A stretch of DNA of 35,386 nucleotides from Planctomycetaceae bacterium (GTDB taxonomy: Bacteria > Planctomycetota > Planctomycetia > Pirellulales > UBA1268): NCBI GenBank assembly GCA_947453375.1, contig CANGGT010000018.1, positions 1-35,386 on the forward strand, written 5' to 3'. This document shows, piece after piece, positions 7,911 through 16,115 of the stretch. The notes under the pieces were generated by a model. The model worked only from the letters and a program-made list of their open reading frames with translations, did no database searches and was not told where the DNA came from. Each line of letters begins with the position of its first letter. Positions within the stretch are counted from its first letter, which is position 1. The translations under genes and the position numbers were made by a program.

Positions 7911-8957
7911 TCAACCCCCGATCTGGTACATGGCCCGGGCCGGACGTTCGAAGTCCGGGTCGCCGATGCCGTGGGCGGCGAGTTTGGCCGCCGTGCAGTC
8001 GAGGAGGAGCCGTGCGAGCCTGGCATCGAGGTCGTCGCCGCCCGCGCGGAGGACGGCGCGCGCGTCCCACTCGGAGGTCGAGAACAGGCAGTTGCGGAAC
8101 TGGCCGTCGGCCGTGAGGCGGAGCCGGTCACAGCGATCGCAGAAGGGGTGCGAGACCGGATCGATGAACCCGACCAGGCTCCCGTCGGCGAACCGCCAGT
8201 CGACGGCCGGCTGACCGGGATCGGCGCCAGGGGCTGGCACGAGGGGCCCGAGTTCCCTTTCGAGGATCTGCCGCACCTCGTGGCCGGTGAGCACCTGCGC
8301 CCCCGACCAGGCCGACTCGGCATCGAGCGGCATGAACTCGATGAAGCGGAGATGGAAGCCGCCGCGGCGACAGTGGCGGGCAAGGGGCACCGCCTGCGCC
8401 TCCGTGATCCCGCGGATCGACACCGCATTGACGCGGATCCCCGTGAATCCCGCCGCGCTGGCCGCTTCGAGCCCGGCGAGGACGCGCTCGAGGCCATCGG
8501 CCCGGGCGATCCGCCGGAAGGTTTCGTCGTCGAGGGCGTCGAGACTGACGTTGAGGCGGTGGAGGCCGGCCCCACGGAGCGCCGCGGCCTGCGCTCCGAG
8601 CAGCAGGCCGTTGGTCGTCAGCGCCACTTCCTCGATGCCGGGCACGGCCACGAGCCGGGCGATGAGATCGGGGAGCCCAACGCGGAGCAACGGCTCGCCG
8701 CCGGTGACACGAACGGAACGGACCCCGAGACCGGCGGCCACCGTGACGACGCGGACGCACTCGTCGAACGTGAGCAACTCCTCACGCGGCTTGAAGGTCG
8801 CGTCGAGAGGCATGCAGTAGGTGCAGCGCAGGGTGCAGCGATCGGTCACGCTCAGACGGAGGTCGGTGTGAACCCTCCCGAAGCGGTCGACGAGTCGGTC
8901 GACGGAGCCGGGCGCGACGACTTCCGGGGCGCGCGGTGCAGAACCTGTGTCGTTCAT
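7911..8957 (-). CDS. moaA: GTP 3',8-cyclase (molybdenum cofactor synthesis)
   Basis: Radical SAM enzyme that, with MoaC, turns GTP into cyclic pyranopterin monophosphate. The 348-residue protein has the SAM-cluster motif CTLRCTYC (Cys41, 45, 48), the GGEPLLR motif, the second [4Fe-4S] site CDRCDRLRL...NC (Cys273, 276, 290), and the essential C-terminal GG (MYQIGG). Nothing is truncated. The ATG at 8957 overlaps the moaE stop as ATGA. MoaC is not encoded in the window, so the first pathway step must be completed from elsewhere in the genome. Confidence 0.96.
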   Translation of the reverse strand: MNDTGSAPRAPEVVAPGSVDRLVDRFGRVHTDLRLSVTDRCTLRCTYCMPLDATFKPREELLTFDECVRVVTVAAGLGVRSVRVTGGEPLLRVGLPDLIARLVAVPGIEEVALTTNGLLLGAQAAALRGAGLHRLNVSLDALDDETFRRIARADGLERVLAGLEAASAAGFTGIRVNAVSIRGITEAQAVPLARHCRRGGFHLRFIEFMPLDAESAWSGAQVLTGHEVRQILERELGPLVPAPGADPGQPAVDWRFADGSLVGFIDPVSHPFCDRCDRLRLTADGQFRNCLFSTSEWDARAVLRAGGDDLDARLARLLLDCTAAKLAAHGIGDPDFERPARAMYQIGG

Positions 8958-9469
8958 CCGCCCCCCTCCACCCCAGCGCGCATGTCACCGGGATGGACCC
9001 AGGTGCGCCCACCATCTCCCCCCTCTTCGCACTTCCAGATCGGCACCTCCGCCTTCACCCGTTCGAGGAGCCACTCGGCAGCGGCGAAGGCTTCGCGACG
9101 ATGGGGGGCGCTTGCGGCGATGGCGATGCTCGCCTCCCCCACCGCGACCCTCCCGAGCCGATGGACGATCGCGCAGCCGCAAAGCGCGAATCGTGCCATC
9201 GCCGCGGAGCGCAGTTCCTCGAGCATCGCCAGCGCCAGAGGCTCATGGGCCTCGTAGTCGAGGCTGAGCGTCGTCACGCCATCGGTGAGGCCGCGCGTCG
9301 ACCCCAGGAAGAGGACATTGCCGCCGGCATCGGCAGCCGACACCGAGGCGAGCACGGCCGCGCCGTCGATGGGAGTGTGGACGAGCAGGCAGGTGCCGGC
9401 CTCGGCGGGAAGGGGCGAGGGAGCGCCGGGATCGCCTCCCGACAGTCCGGTGGAGTGCGGTGCGGACAT
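8954..9469 (-). CDS. moaE: molybdopterin synthase catalytic subunit
   Basis: Large subunit of molybdopterin synthase, which takes two sulfurs from MoaD thiocarboxylate to build the dithiolene. The 171-residue chain shows LDYEAHEPLALAMLEEL, the HRLGRVAVGEASI block, APHRREAF, and the active-site lysine motif VPIWKCE. The ATG at 9469 has GGAGG 6-7 bases upstream and lies 2 bases after the moaD stop; the moaE stop overlaps moaA by ATGA. An N-terminal extension of about 25 residues is Ser/Gly/Pro-rich. The frame stays open far upstream, antisense to nothing but in the wrong frame of the dehydrogenase gene, and that part is not coding. Confidence 0.94.
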   Translation of the reverse strand: MSAPHSTGLSGGDPGAPSPLPAEAGTCLLVHTPIDGAAVLASVSAADAGGNVLFLGSTRGLTDGVTTLSLDYEAHEPLALAMLEELRSAAMARFALCGCAIVHRLGRVAVGEASIAIAASAPHRREAFAAAEWLLERVKAEVPIWKCEEGGDGGRTWVHPGDMRAGVEGGG

Positions 9470-9471
9470 CG

Positions 9472-9798
9472 TCAACCTCCGCTCACCGGTGGGATGATCG
9501 CCACCTCGGCGCCGGCATCGATGGTCCGATCGTCCGCCGCGTAACGGCCGGCCACGGCGACGGCACTGCGGGCCAGGAGCGGGCCGATCGCCGGCCGCGC
9601 CGCCACGATCCCCCGCCGCAGATCGGCCACCGTACCACCGTGCCAATCGATCTCGAGTCGGCGCGCCCCGACGATCTCCGCCATCCCGGCAAAGAGGGTG
9701 ACGACGAGCCGTTGGCAGGCCGCGGGCGGGGGGAGCCGATCTGCCGTGGTGGGATCGATGGACATGGGTGACTCGTCGGTTCGGATCATCCCTGACAT
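9472..9798 (-). CDS. moaD: molybdopterin synthase sulfur carrier subunit
   Basis: Ubiquitin-like sulfur carrier ending in VSGG, the C terminus that is adenylated by MoeB and thiocarboxylated. The core LVVTLFAGMAEIVG starts near residue 29 and the strand VAIIPPVSGG closes the fold. With ATG 9798 the protein has 108 residues, longer than the usual 80-90; ATG codons at 9789 and 9765 are also possible and none has a good ribosome site, so the start is unsure. It lies 21 bases after the FAD dehydrogenase stop and 2 bases before moaE. Confidence 0.9.
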   Translation of the reverse strand: MSGMIRTDESPMSIDPTTADRLPPPAACQRLVVTLFAGMAEIVGARRLEIDWHGGTVADLRRGIVAARPAIGPLLARSAVAVAGRYAADDRTIDAGAEVAIIPPVSGG

Positions 9799-9819
9799 GG
9801 GGCACGAGGGCTCGACGGA

Positions 9820-12813
9820 TCAGCTCGTCGTCAATCGTCCGCTGCCGGCGGTGAGGAGGGGATCGAGCCCTGCCGGGCCAGGGAGGAGCCGCCAAGCCTT
9901 GGCGAGGAGCTTGACCGGATGGACCGTTGGCTTCGTCGTCCCTTGTTCCATTTGTAGCCGGCAAGCGCTGCACTCGGTAGAGCCGACATCGACCCCCCCG
10001 CCGCGCATCGCCGATACCAATCCCAGGCCGATGCGGAGGCTCGAGCGGTGATGGTCGTGGTGGAGCCCCCAGGTGCCCCCCATGCCGGAGCATCCCCGAT
10101 CGGCGGCATCGAGGCTGAGGCCGGGAATGAGGCGGAGGAGGTGCTCGCTGGCACTCATCTGACCGGGGACACGGAGGTGGCAGGGGGTGTGGTGGAGGAC
10201 GCGGGCGGGGAGCGGATCGAGGTCGAGCTTGAGCTTGCCGTCGCGGTGCAGCTCCCAGAGGTAGGTCGTGGCGTCGCAGGTTGCCTCGACCACCCGGGCC
10301 ATGTCGTCGTCCTCGACGAGGAGCGGATAGTCGTGGGTGATCGCCGTCACCGCGGCAGGCTCGGTGCAGACGATCCGGTAGCCGAGTCGCACCGCCTCCG
10401 CGAGGACGCGCATGTTGGCCGCAGCCACTTTCCGCGCCGCGGAGAGATCCCCGGCGGCCACCAGCGGCATGCCGGAGGAGAGCTGGCGGGGATCGATCGA
10501 CACCCCGACACCATGGCGCTCGAGGACGGCGACGAGCGCCTCGACGAGAAGCGGATCGTGACGCCGGGCGTAGGTATCGAGAAACACCAGGACGCGCGGT
10601 CCACCACGCCGCGACGGGCGGGTCAGCCCCCGCCGGGCCGCCCAGCGCATCGTCCTGTTGCCGGTGAAGCGCGGGAGCTTCCGCCCCTGGGCGACGCCGA
10701 CGGTCTTTTCGAGAATCCAGCGGGCCCGAGGGTCGGCGATGGCGGCGTTGGCCAGCGGGGCGACCATGCCCCCCCACCGCGACAAGCTGTCGACTCGCGA
10801 CAGCAGCCATGCGGAGAGCCCGAGGCTGTTCTCGGCGACATGCGCCCCCTTGAGCTGCATGACGAGCGCCGGCACGTCGATGCCGGCGGAGCACTCGAGG
10901 CGGCACTGGTGACAGTTGAAGCAGGTGTCGGCGATCGTGCGGACCTCGTCGCCGGTGAGCGTCTTCGGATCGAGCCGGCCGGTGAGGAACGCGCCAAACA
11001 AATTGGCCTTCGCCCGCGGCGACGCCTCCTCGGAGGGATCCTCGCGGTATCTCGGACACATCCGGCTCCCTGCCGCCTGCGTCCGGCAGGCGCCACATCC
11101 GTTGCAGGCATCGACCTCCCCCGCCGCGCCGGGCTCCACCCAATGGAGCACCGGCAGCGCCAGCACCGGTGACGGAGGCACGGCCCCCTGGGCATCCCGC
11201 GGGGAGAGGACCGGATCGCGGAACGGGAATCCGACCTCCCCCGCCCCGCGGACGATCTTCCCGGGGTTCAGGAGCCCGACCGGATCGAAGACCCGCTTGA
11301 TGCGGGCGAAGACCTCGGCCAGCTCGGGGTAGTAGCGGTCGAAAAATCCCGTCCGCGACATCCCCAGCCCCTGCTCCCCGCCGATCGTGCCACCGACGGC
11401 GACGACCTCGGCATAGACCGCCTCGGCGAGCCGTACGAGCGCCGCCCGATCGGCGGGATCCGCCGGATCGGCGTAGGGGCGGACGTGGAGTTGGCCGTGG
11501 GCTGCATGCCCGAAGATCATCGCCGTCGCCGCAGAGCGTTTGAGGGCTCCCTGGAGTCGGCCGAGAAAATCGGGGAGCGCCTCCGGCGGGACGACGATGT
11601 CCTCGATGAAGGGGACGGGGCGCGAGACCCCGCGAACGCCATGGAGCGTCGAGACGAGGCGCCGTGACAGATCCCAGAACATCGCCGCGTCGCCGGCATC
11701 CTCGGCGCGGCGGATGTCGAGGCACAAGCGTCTCACCCCCTGGAGCCGCCGGATCGCGTCGTCGAGCCGGGCGTTGGCGGCGGCGATGTCGGTGTCGCTG
11801 AACTCGATGAGGAGCCCGGCATCGGCCACCGGCGGGATGAGAAGATCGAAATCGACGCGCGAGCCCCGGGCCAGCGCCAAATGCCGCTTGTCGAACAGGT
11901 CGCACGCGCTCGGGCCGAGCGACGAGATCTTCAGAGCCGCCTGCCCCGCCTTCTCGAGCGAATCGAACAGCACCAGCGCCACGGCGACGGCCGTGTCGCC
12001 CGGCACCGTCCGGAGCGTGGCCTCGGTGACGATGCCGAGCGTTCCCGCGGCGCCGCACATCAGCCGCGGCAGATCGACAAGGCCATCCCGACGGAGGTCG
12101 TCGAGCCGGTAGCCGCCGTGGGAAAGACGATTCGCCGGCTGGCCGGCCGCGATCACCGCCGCCGATTCGGCAAGGACCTCGTCGACCCCAACGGCCAGTG
12201 CCGCGACGCGGGCGGCCGGATCGACCGGACCACCGGCCACCCCCGCGCCCTGGATGCCGGGAAGGAGCCGGGGGGGCGTCGGCTCGAGTTCGACGACCGT
12301 CCCGTCGGCGAGCACGGCCTGCACCGCGGCGACCCGTCCGCGCACCGCGCCATGGCGGAGGAACCTGCTGCCGGAGGTATTGCGGCCGATCATTCCCCCG
12401 ATCGTCGTCACGGCCGCCGCCGCCGGGTCCGGGCCGAAGGTGCGGCCGAGGCGCTGGAGATGCTCCTCGAGTTGCAGCCCGACGACTCCCGGCTGGACAC
12501 GCACCGTGTCGCCGCTGGTGGCGACGATCCGGCGGAGGAATCGCGAGCAATCGATCACCACGCCGGGGCCGAGGGAATCGCCGGTGAGGCTCGACCCGGC
12601 CCCGCGAGGGTGGATGGCCACGCCCCGTTCGGCAGCCCAGCGGACGGTGGCCGCGACGTCATCGACGCCCCGCGGCCGGACGACGACCAGCGGCCACACC
12701 TCGAACAGGCTGCCGTCGGTGGCGTAGAGGGCGCGCGAGGCGTCGTCGCAGAGAACCTCACCCGTCACGACCCCGCGCAGGTCCTCAGCGATGCGTTGCC
12801 GTTCCTGATCCAT
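9820..12813 (-). CDS. YdiJ-like FAD / Fe-S dehydrogenase (D-2-hydroxyacid oxidation)
   Basis: 997-residue fusion of a GlcD-like FAD oxidase with a GlcF/GlpC-like iron-sulfur part, the architecture of E. coli YdiJ, a D-2-hydroxyglutarate dehydrogenase type. Order: FAD-binding domain (IHPRGAGSSLTG and the GGMIGRNTSGS loop, roughly 40-250), FAD-oxidase C-terminal domain (to about 530, GEQGLGMSR), two [4Fe-4S] motifs (CNGCGACRTQ...CP and CFNCHQCRLEC), then two CCG-like Cys-rich segments (HHTPCHLR, GCSGMGGTWG, TECSACRLQ). All cluster cysteines are present. The ATG at 12813 has GGAAGG 7 bases upstream. Electron transfer to the quinone pool is likely. Substrate is not certain: D-lactate, glycolate or D-2-hydroxyglutarate are alternatives. 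Confidence 0.9.
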   Translation of the reverse strand: MDQERQRIAEDLRGVVTGEVLCDDASRALYATDGSLFEVWPLVVVRPRGVDDVAATVRWAAERGVAIHPRGAGSSLTGDSLGPGVVIDCSRFLRRIVATSGDTVRVQPGVVGLQLEEHLQRLGRTFGPDPAAAAVTTIGGMIGRNTSGSRFLRHGAVRGRVAAVQAVLADGTVVELEPTPPRLLPGIQGAGVAGGPVDPAARVAALAVGVDEVLAESAAVIAAGQPANRLSHGGYRLDDLRRDGLVDLPRLMCGAAGTLGIVTEATLRTVPGDTAVAVALVLFDSLEKAGQAALKISSLGPSACDLFDKRHLALARGSRVDFDLLIPPVADAGLLIEFSDTDIAAANARLDDAIRRLQGVRRLCLDIRRAEDAGDAAMFWDLSRRLVSTLHGVRGVSRPVPFIEDIVVPPEALPDFLGRLQGALKRSAATAMIFGHAAHGQLHVRPYADPADPADRAALVRLAEAVYAEVVAVGGTIGGEQGLGMSRTGFFDRYYPELAEVFARIKRVFDPVGLLNPGKIVRGAGEVGFPFRDPVLSPRDAQGAVPPSPVLALPVLHWVEPGAAGEVDACNGCGACRTQAAGSRMCPRYREDPSEEASPRAKANLFGAFLTGRLDPKTLTGDEVRTIADTCFNCHQCRLECSAGIDVPALVMQLKGAHVAENSLGLSAWLLSRVDSLSRWGGMVAPLANAAIADPRARWILEKTVGVAQGRKLPRFTGNRTMRWAARRGLTRPSRRGGPRVLVFLDTYARRHDPLLVEALVAVLERHGVGVSIDPRQLSSGMPLVAAGDLSAARKVAAANMRVLAEAVRLGYRIVCTEPAAVTAITHDYPLLVEDDDMARVVEATCDATTYLWELHRDGKLKLDLDPLPARVLHHTPCHLRVPGQMSASEHLLRLIPGLSLDAADRGCSGMGGTWGLHHDHHRSSLRIGLGLVSAMRGGGVDVGSTECSACRLQMEQGTTKPTVHPVKLLAKAWRLLPGPAGLDPLLTAGSGRLTTS

Positions 12814-12868
12814 GGCGTGCCTTCCCCGACCCTTCCCCGACGCGTGTGCCGACCGTGCGTTGCCGAAC

Positions 12869-13357
12869 TCAACCACCGGCCGGGGGCCGTGGCGCCAGCT
12901 CCTGGAGCCGGGCCACCTGCTGGCGGTGGCGTTCGTGGGTCTCGAGATCGAAGGGAGCGAAGCCGTCGGCGCCGGGCCCGCGGTAGCGTGCCCCGCAGCG
13001 GTAGCAGGCGACGCAGTCGGGGACGACGAGATAGAGCACAAGATCGATCAGCGCCGTCACGAACAGGATCGCGAACGTCGCCAGGAGTTCGCGCATCCCC
13101 CAGGCGACACAGCTGGCGAGGAGCCCGACGACAACGATCCCCACACCGAGCCGTTGCGGGAAATCCTTGCGGACGAACAGATCGGCGCTCGGGCAGACGA
13201 GGCACCGAGCCAGCCGCGGCGGCGAGTCGGCCGCGAAGCCGTCGGCCGGCACCTCGAGAGCGGTGCCGCAGTGCTGGCAGGGGAGGACGGAGAGCGTCTC
13301 GATGCCGGTGAGCCGCACCGATGCCGAACAGCTGGGGCAGTCGTATCCGATCTGCAT
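12869..13357 (-). CDS. zinc-ribbon membrane protein
   Basis: 162-residue protein of unknown function. The N terminus carries a zinc ribbon (CPSC ... CQHC), then CLVC, followed by one long or two short hydrophobic segments (about residues 65-115, GVGIVVVGLLASCVAW and TFAILFVTALIDLVLYLVV) and a C-terminal CVACYRCGARYRG ribbon facing the same side. The start MQIGYDCPSC at 13357 is chosen because the ribbon begins at once; no clear ribosome site is seen. The tail is charged and probably cytosolic. It lies between a polytopic membrane protein and the FAD dehydrogenase. The CxxC pairs suggest metal binding, not catalysis. Confidence 0.75.
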   Translation of the reverse strand: MQIGYDCPSCSASVRLTGIETLSVLPCQHCGTALEVPADGFAADSPPRLARCLVCPSADLFVRKDFPQRLGVGIVVVGLLASCVAWGMRELLATFAILFVTALIDLVLYLVVPDCVACYRCGARYRGPGADGFAPFDLETHERHRQQVARLQELAPRPPAGG

Positions 13358-13437
13358 GATGGGGGATCCACGGGTGATCGGGGCTTCAGTGGGGCGCTCG
13401 GGCTGGGCTTCGGGCTGAGGCTCGATCGGGAGCTCCG

Positions 13438-14208
13438 TCAGCCCGCCGCGAGGAGCTGGGCCGCCAACTCCCCGACGATCGCCGCCAGGCACGCCACATA
13501 GAGGATACCGGTGGCGCTCTGAGTGTTGGGGATATCGAGCGTTTTGCGGCTCATCCACAGGAGGACGGGGAGGCCGATGAGGCCCGCCAGCCAGCGGAGC
13601 GCCCAGAGGGACGAGGCGGTGGCGGAGTGGACGGCGGGGGCCGCGGCTGACGCGTCGGCCAGGAGCCGGGCGCCACCGACTTCGACGATCGCGAGGAGGA
13701 GTTGGGGAAACCAAGCGATCAACGCCACGTCGATCATCCGCCGGAGGGCGTCGACGCGCATTCCGGGGGCGTTGAGATACCAGTGGCCGAGGAGCATGGC
13801 GTGGACAGTGAGGCCGACGATCGCTCCGGAGAGGAGGTGGCGGATGATGGTCCAGAGCGGGGCCCGCGCGACCTCAGCTCCTCCCTCCGGAACCACCGTC
13901 GCGGCCATGGCGACCGCCACTGCGAGGAGCGTGGCTGCAAGGCCGCAGGCACCGACCCCAGCGCGGACGCGGTGGGCGAGCCAGAGCACCGTCCCCATCC
14001 AGGCGACCACCGCCGCCGCTGCCGGCAGGATCCACAGTGCCCCGGGCACGGCACCATGGGCAAGGAGGGCGGCGAAGGTCCCCAGCCCCATGACGACGAG
14101 GAGATTGACCCTAAAAAAACCTGGGGGAACCAGGGCGGAAGGGGTGAGGACGAGACCGAGCGCCATCCCGAAGCCGAAGCGGCAGAGAAAATCGACCAGC
14201 ATCGTCAT
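13438..14208 (-). CDS. polytopic membrane protein, unknown function
   Basis: 256 residues with about seven or eight hydrophobic segments and almost no soluble part. Recognisable features are a central VHAMLLGHWYLNAPGMRVDALRRM stretch with His and Trp/Tyr at a membrane border (possible cofactor or quinone site) and a C-terminal GILYVACLAAIVGELAA helix. I do not recognise the family. Two ATG codons (14208, 14202) are close together. It begins 17 bases after the folE stop on the same strand. A haem or quinone role is only suggested by the buried His; the neighbouring dehydrogenase needs a quinone-linked partner, which is a weak contextual hint. Confidence 0.75.
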   Translation of the reverse strand: MTMLVDFLCRFGFGMALGLVLTPSALVPPGFFRVNLLVVMGLGTFAALLAHGAVPGALWILPAAAAVVAWMGTVLWLAHRVRAGVGACGLAATLLAVAVAMAATVVPEGGAEVARAPLWTIIRHLLSGAIVGLTVHAMLLGHWYLNAPGMRVDALRRMIDVALIAWFPQLLLAIVEVGGARLLADASAAAPAVHSATASSLWALRWLAGLIGLPVLLWMSRKTLDIPNTQSATGILYVACLAAIVGELAAQLLAAG

Positions 14209-14224
14209 GGGGCGGGCCTGGCGA

Positions 14225-14878
14225 TCAGGAGGAGCGGCGACCGTAGATCAGCGACAGCACCTCGGCCCGGCTCGAGACGTTGGAACGGAACAGCCCCTTC
14301 ATCGCCGACGTGACGCATTCGCTCCCCGGCTTGCGGATGCCGCGAATCGTCATGCAGGTGTGGACCGCCTCGACGACGACTGCCACCCCCTTCGCCCCCA
14401 ATTCCTCGACGAGCAGATCGGCGACGGTCTCGGTGAGCCGCTCCTGGACCTGCGGCCGCCGCGACACCACCTCGACGATCCGCCCCAGCTTGCTCAAGCC
14501 GAGGACGCGGCCATCGGGGATGTAGCCAATGTGGGCCTTCCCCATGAACGGAAGGAGATGGTGCTCGCAGACGCTATGGAAGGCGATGTCGCGGACGAGC
14601 ACCACCTCGTCGTACTTCTCCGTGAACGCCGTCTGGAGGTGGACGCGTGGGTCCTGGTGGAGCCCCGAGAACAGCTCGGCATACATCCGCGCGACGCGGG
14701 CCGGGGTGTCGAGGAGCCCTTCGCGGTCGGGGTTCTCACCGACGGCAAGGAGGATCTCGCGCACCGCCCGCTCGATCCGGGCATGGTCGACAGGCCCTCC
14801 GCGGCCGGCACGCAATCGGGCCAGCTCGGGGTCGTCGGAACCGCAGGAGGGGAGATCGCCAGAGGGGGTCGTGGTCAT
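14225..14878 (-). CDS. folE: GTP cyclohydrolase I
   Basis: Zinc enzyme converting GTP to dihydroneopterin triphosphate, first step to tetrahydrofolate. The 217-residue protein has the zinc ligands in [11 protein letters not shown] and HTCMTIRG, the [11 protein letters not shown] and [11 protein letters not shown] motifs, and the usual [12 protein letters not shown] start of the core. The ATG 14878 gives the normal N terminus; no strong ribosome site is seen. It lies 74 bases after the LON-domain gene and 17 bases before the membrane protein. Its presence in the same run as moaA, which also uses GTP, joins the two pterin pathways in one possible transcript. Confidence 0.96.
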   Translation of the reverse strand: MTTTPSGDLPSCGSDDPELARLRAGRGGPVDHARIERAVREILLAVGENPDREGLLDTPARVARMYAELFSGLHQDPRVHLQTAFTEKYDEVVLVRDIAFHSVCEHHLLPFMGKAHIGYIPDGRVLGLSKLGRIVEVVSRRPQVQERLTETVADLLVEELGAKGVAVVVEAVHTCMTIRGIRKPGSECVTSAMKGLFRSNVSSRAEVLSLIYGRRSS

Positions 14879-14952
14879 GGATGAAGTGTACCACTCCCTT
14901 CCAGGGCTGCGGCCGTGCCCCCCCGGAGCCGACGATTCCCCGGGGAAGGTGG

Positions 14953-15645
14953 TCAATTGCGGCTGAACAGGGGCGGAAACGGGCGTTCGCCCCGGGAGGT
15001 CCGGGCGGCGAGGGCTTTGACGAGCATCCGGGTGCGGCGGAGGACGTCGGGCTCGGAAAGCATCCGCAGCTTCCACTCCGGGTCGACATCGAGGGAGTAG
15101 GCGACGATGTCCGAAAGCATCCCCAGCGACACCTTCGCCCCGACGAGCTGGTCGAGTTGCTCCTGGGCGTCGGGGATCTGCGGCAGCGTCCGGCGGAAGG
15201 CGGCGAGAAGGTCGGCCTGGAGCGTGACGGCAGCCTCATCGGGGAGCGAAGGATCGATATCCTCGACGATCGTCCCCTCGAACACCCGGAACGGGCGCAT
15301 GGGGGGAAGCTCCGCGCCGAGCTTCAGCCGGCGGACGCCGAGGAGAAGAACGTTGTAGGTGCCCTGTGGGGTGCGCTGGTGGGTGGCGACTCGGCAGAGG
15401 CAGCCAATGGGCGCCACCGCCGGCCGCGCCGGGGCAGCTTCGTCGGGCCCCTCGTGCGGCAAGAGCGTTCCCATCGTGATCAGCCGGTCGGTGGCCAGCG
15501 CCTCCTCGAGGAGCGCCCGGTAGCGCGGCTCGAAGATGTGGATCGCCTGCATGACGTGCGGAAACATCACGAGGCTCGGCAAGGGGAAGACCCGCGCCAG
15601 CCCCTGGAACTGCTCCGGCTCGAAGGCGAGGGGTTCGTCGGACAT
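14953..15645 (-). CDS. stand-alone LON substrate-binding domain protein
   Basis: 230 residues matching the N-terminal domain of Lon protease without the AAA+ and peptidase parts. The start [34 protein letters not shown] is the family signature, followed by a beta-rich [11 protein letters not shown] and [11 protein letters not shown] and a helical C terminus. Such proteins are widespread in bacteria; their role (chaperone-like substrate recognition) is not established. The start ATG 15645 lies 8 bases after the stop of the DUF309 gene, so the two are tightly coupled. Confidence 0.88.
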   Translation of the reverse strand: MSDEPLAFEPEQFQGLARVFPLPSLVMFPHVMQAIHIFEPRYRALLEEALATDRLITMGTLLPHEGPDEAAPARPAVAPIGCLCRVATHQRTPQGTYNVLLLGVRRLKLGAELPPMRPFRVFEGTIVEDIDPSLPDEAAVTLQADLLAAFRRTLPQIPDAQEQLDQLVGAKVSLGMLSDIVAYSLDVDPEWKLRMLSEPDVLRRTRMLVKALAARTSRGERPFPPLFSRN

Positions 15646-15652
15646 CGGAGCT

Positions 15653-16045
15653 TCAGGTGGGGGACGGGTCGAGGTGGATTTCAGGGAGCAGTTCGGGATC
15701 GAGGGGAATGTCGGCCGTCGCGGCAGGGTTGGCGACAACGTCGGCGAGGCAGCGATCGAAATCGCGGAGGAACGTCACCAGATCGAGGCCGAGGTAGCTG
15801 GGAAGATAGGGCTCGAGGTAGCCGTGGACGCTGCCGTGGAGCTTGCGGGCGCCGCGGAGATTGCCATTGCCGAAATGATAGAGTGCCACCGCGGCCTGGA
15901 TGAGCCCTTGGTAGAACTTCCTCGCTTCCCCGCGATACTCGGTCCAGAGTTCCTCCCAGACCTCGTGGCTCTCGAAGTACTCGCAGGCGTTGAAATGGCG
16001 GATCCCCTCGAGATAGAGCGGATCGTAGGGTGTTTCGACAGCCAT
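15653..16045 (-). CDS. DUF309 protein
   Basis: 130-residue all-helical protein of the DUF309 family, function unknown. Signature FNACEYFESHEVWEELWTEYRGEARKFYQGLIQAAVALYH is present in the N-terminal half, with the HE..WE..W pattern of the family, followed by GNLRGARKL. ATG 16045 is used because it starts shortly before the signature. First gene of the long minus-strand run, divergent from nth with only 70 bases between the two starts, so both must share a compact control region. Confidence 0.88.
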   Translation of the reverse strand: MAVETPYDPLYLEGIRHFNACEYFESHEVWEELWTEYRGEARKFYQGLIQAAVALYHFGNGNLRGARKLHGSVHGYLEPYLPSYLGLDLVTFLRDFDRCLADVVANPAATADIPLDPELLPEIHLDPSPT

Positions 16046-16051
16046 GAAAGG

Positions 16052-16082
16052 TTCACGCCGGCGGCGGGATCGGGGGGATAAT
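16052..16082 (+). promoter_or_regulatory. possible promoter of nth-dcd
   Basis: GATAAT (16077-16082) is a good -10 lying 34 bases before the nth ATG. The best -35 is TTCACG (16052-16057), but its 19-base spacing is long, so the call is weak. Confidence 0.3.
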
Positions 16083-16115
16083 GGGTGGGCAACGCGGACG
16101 GCGGCCGGAGGCGAG

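Noticed and set aside
8954-12550. Open minus-strand frame of nearly 1200 codons read as one protein
   Set aside because: Only its last 171 codons (from 9469) are MoaE. The rest is Arg/Pro/Gly-rich shadow in the wrong frame of the FAD/Fe-S dehydrogenase gene.
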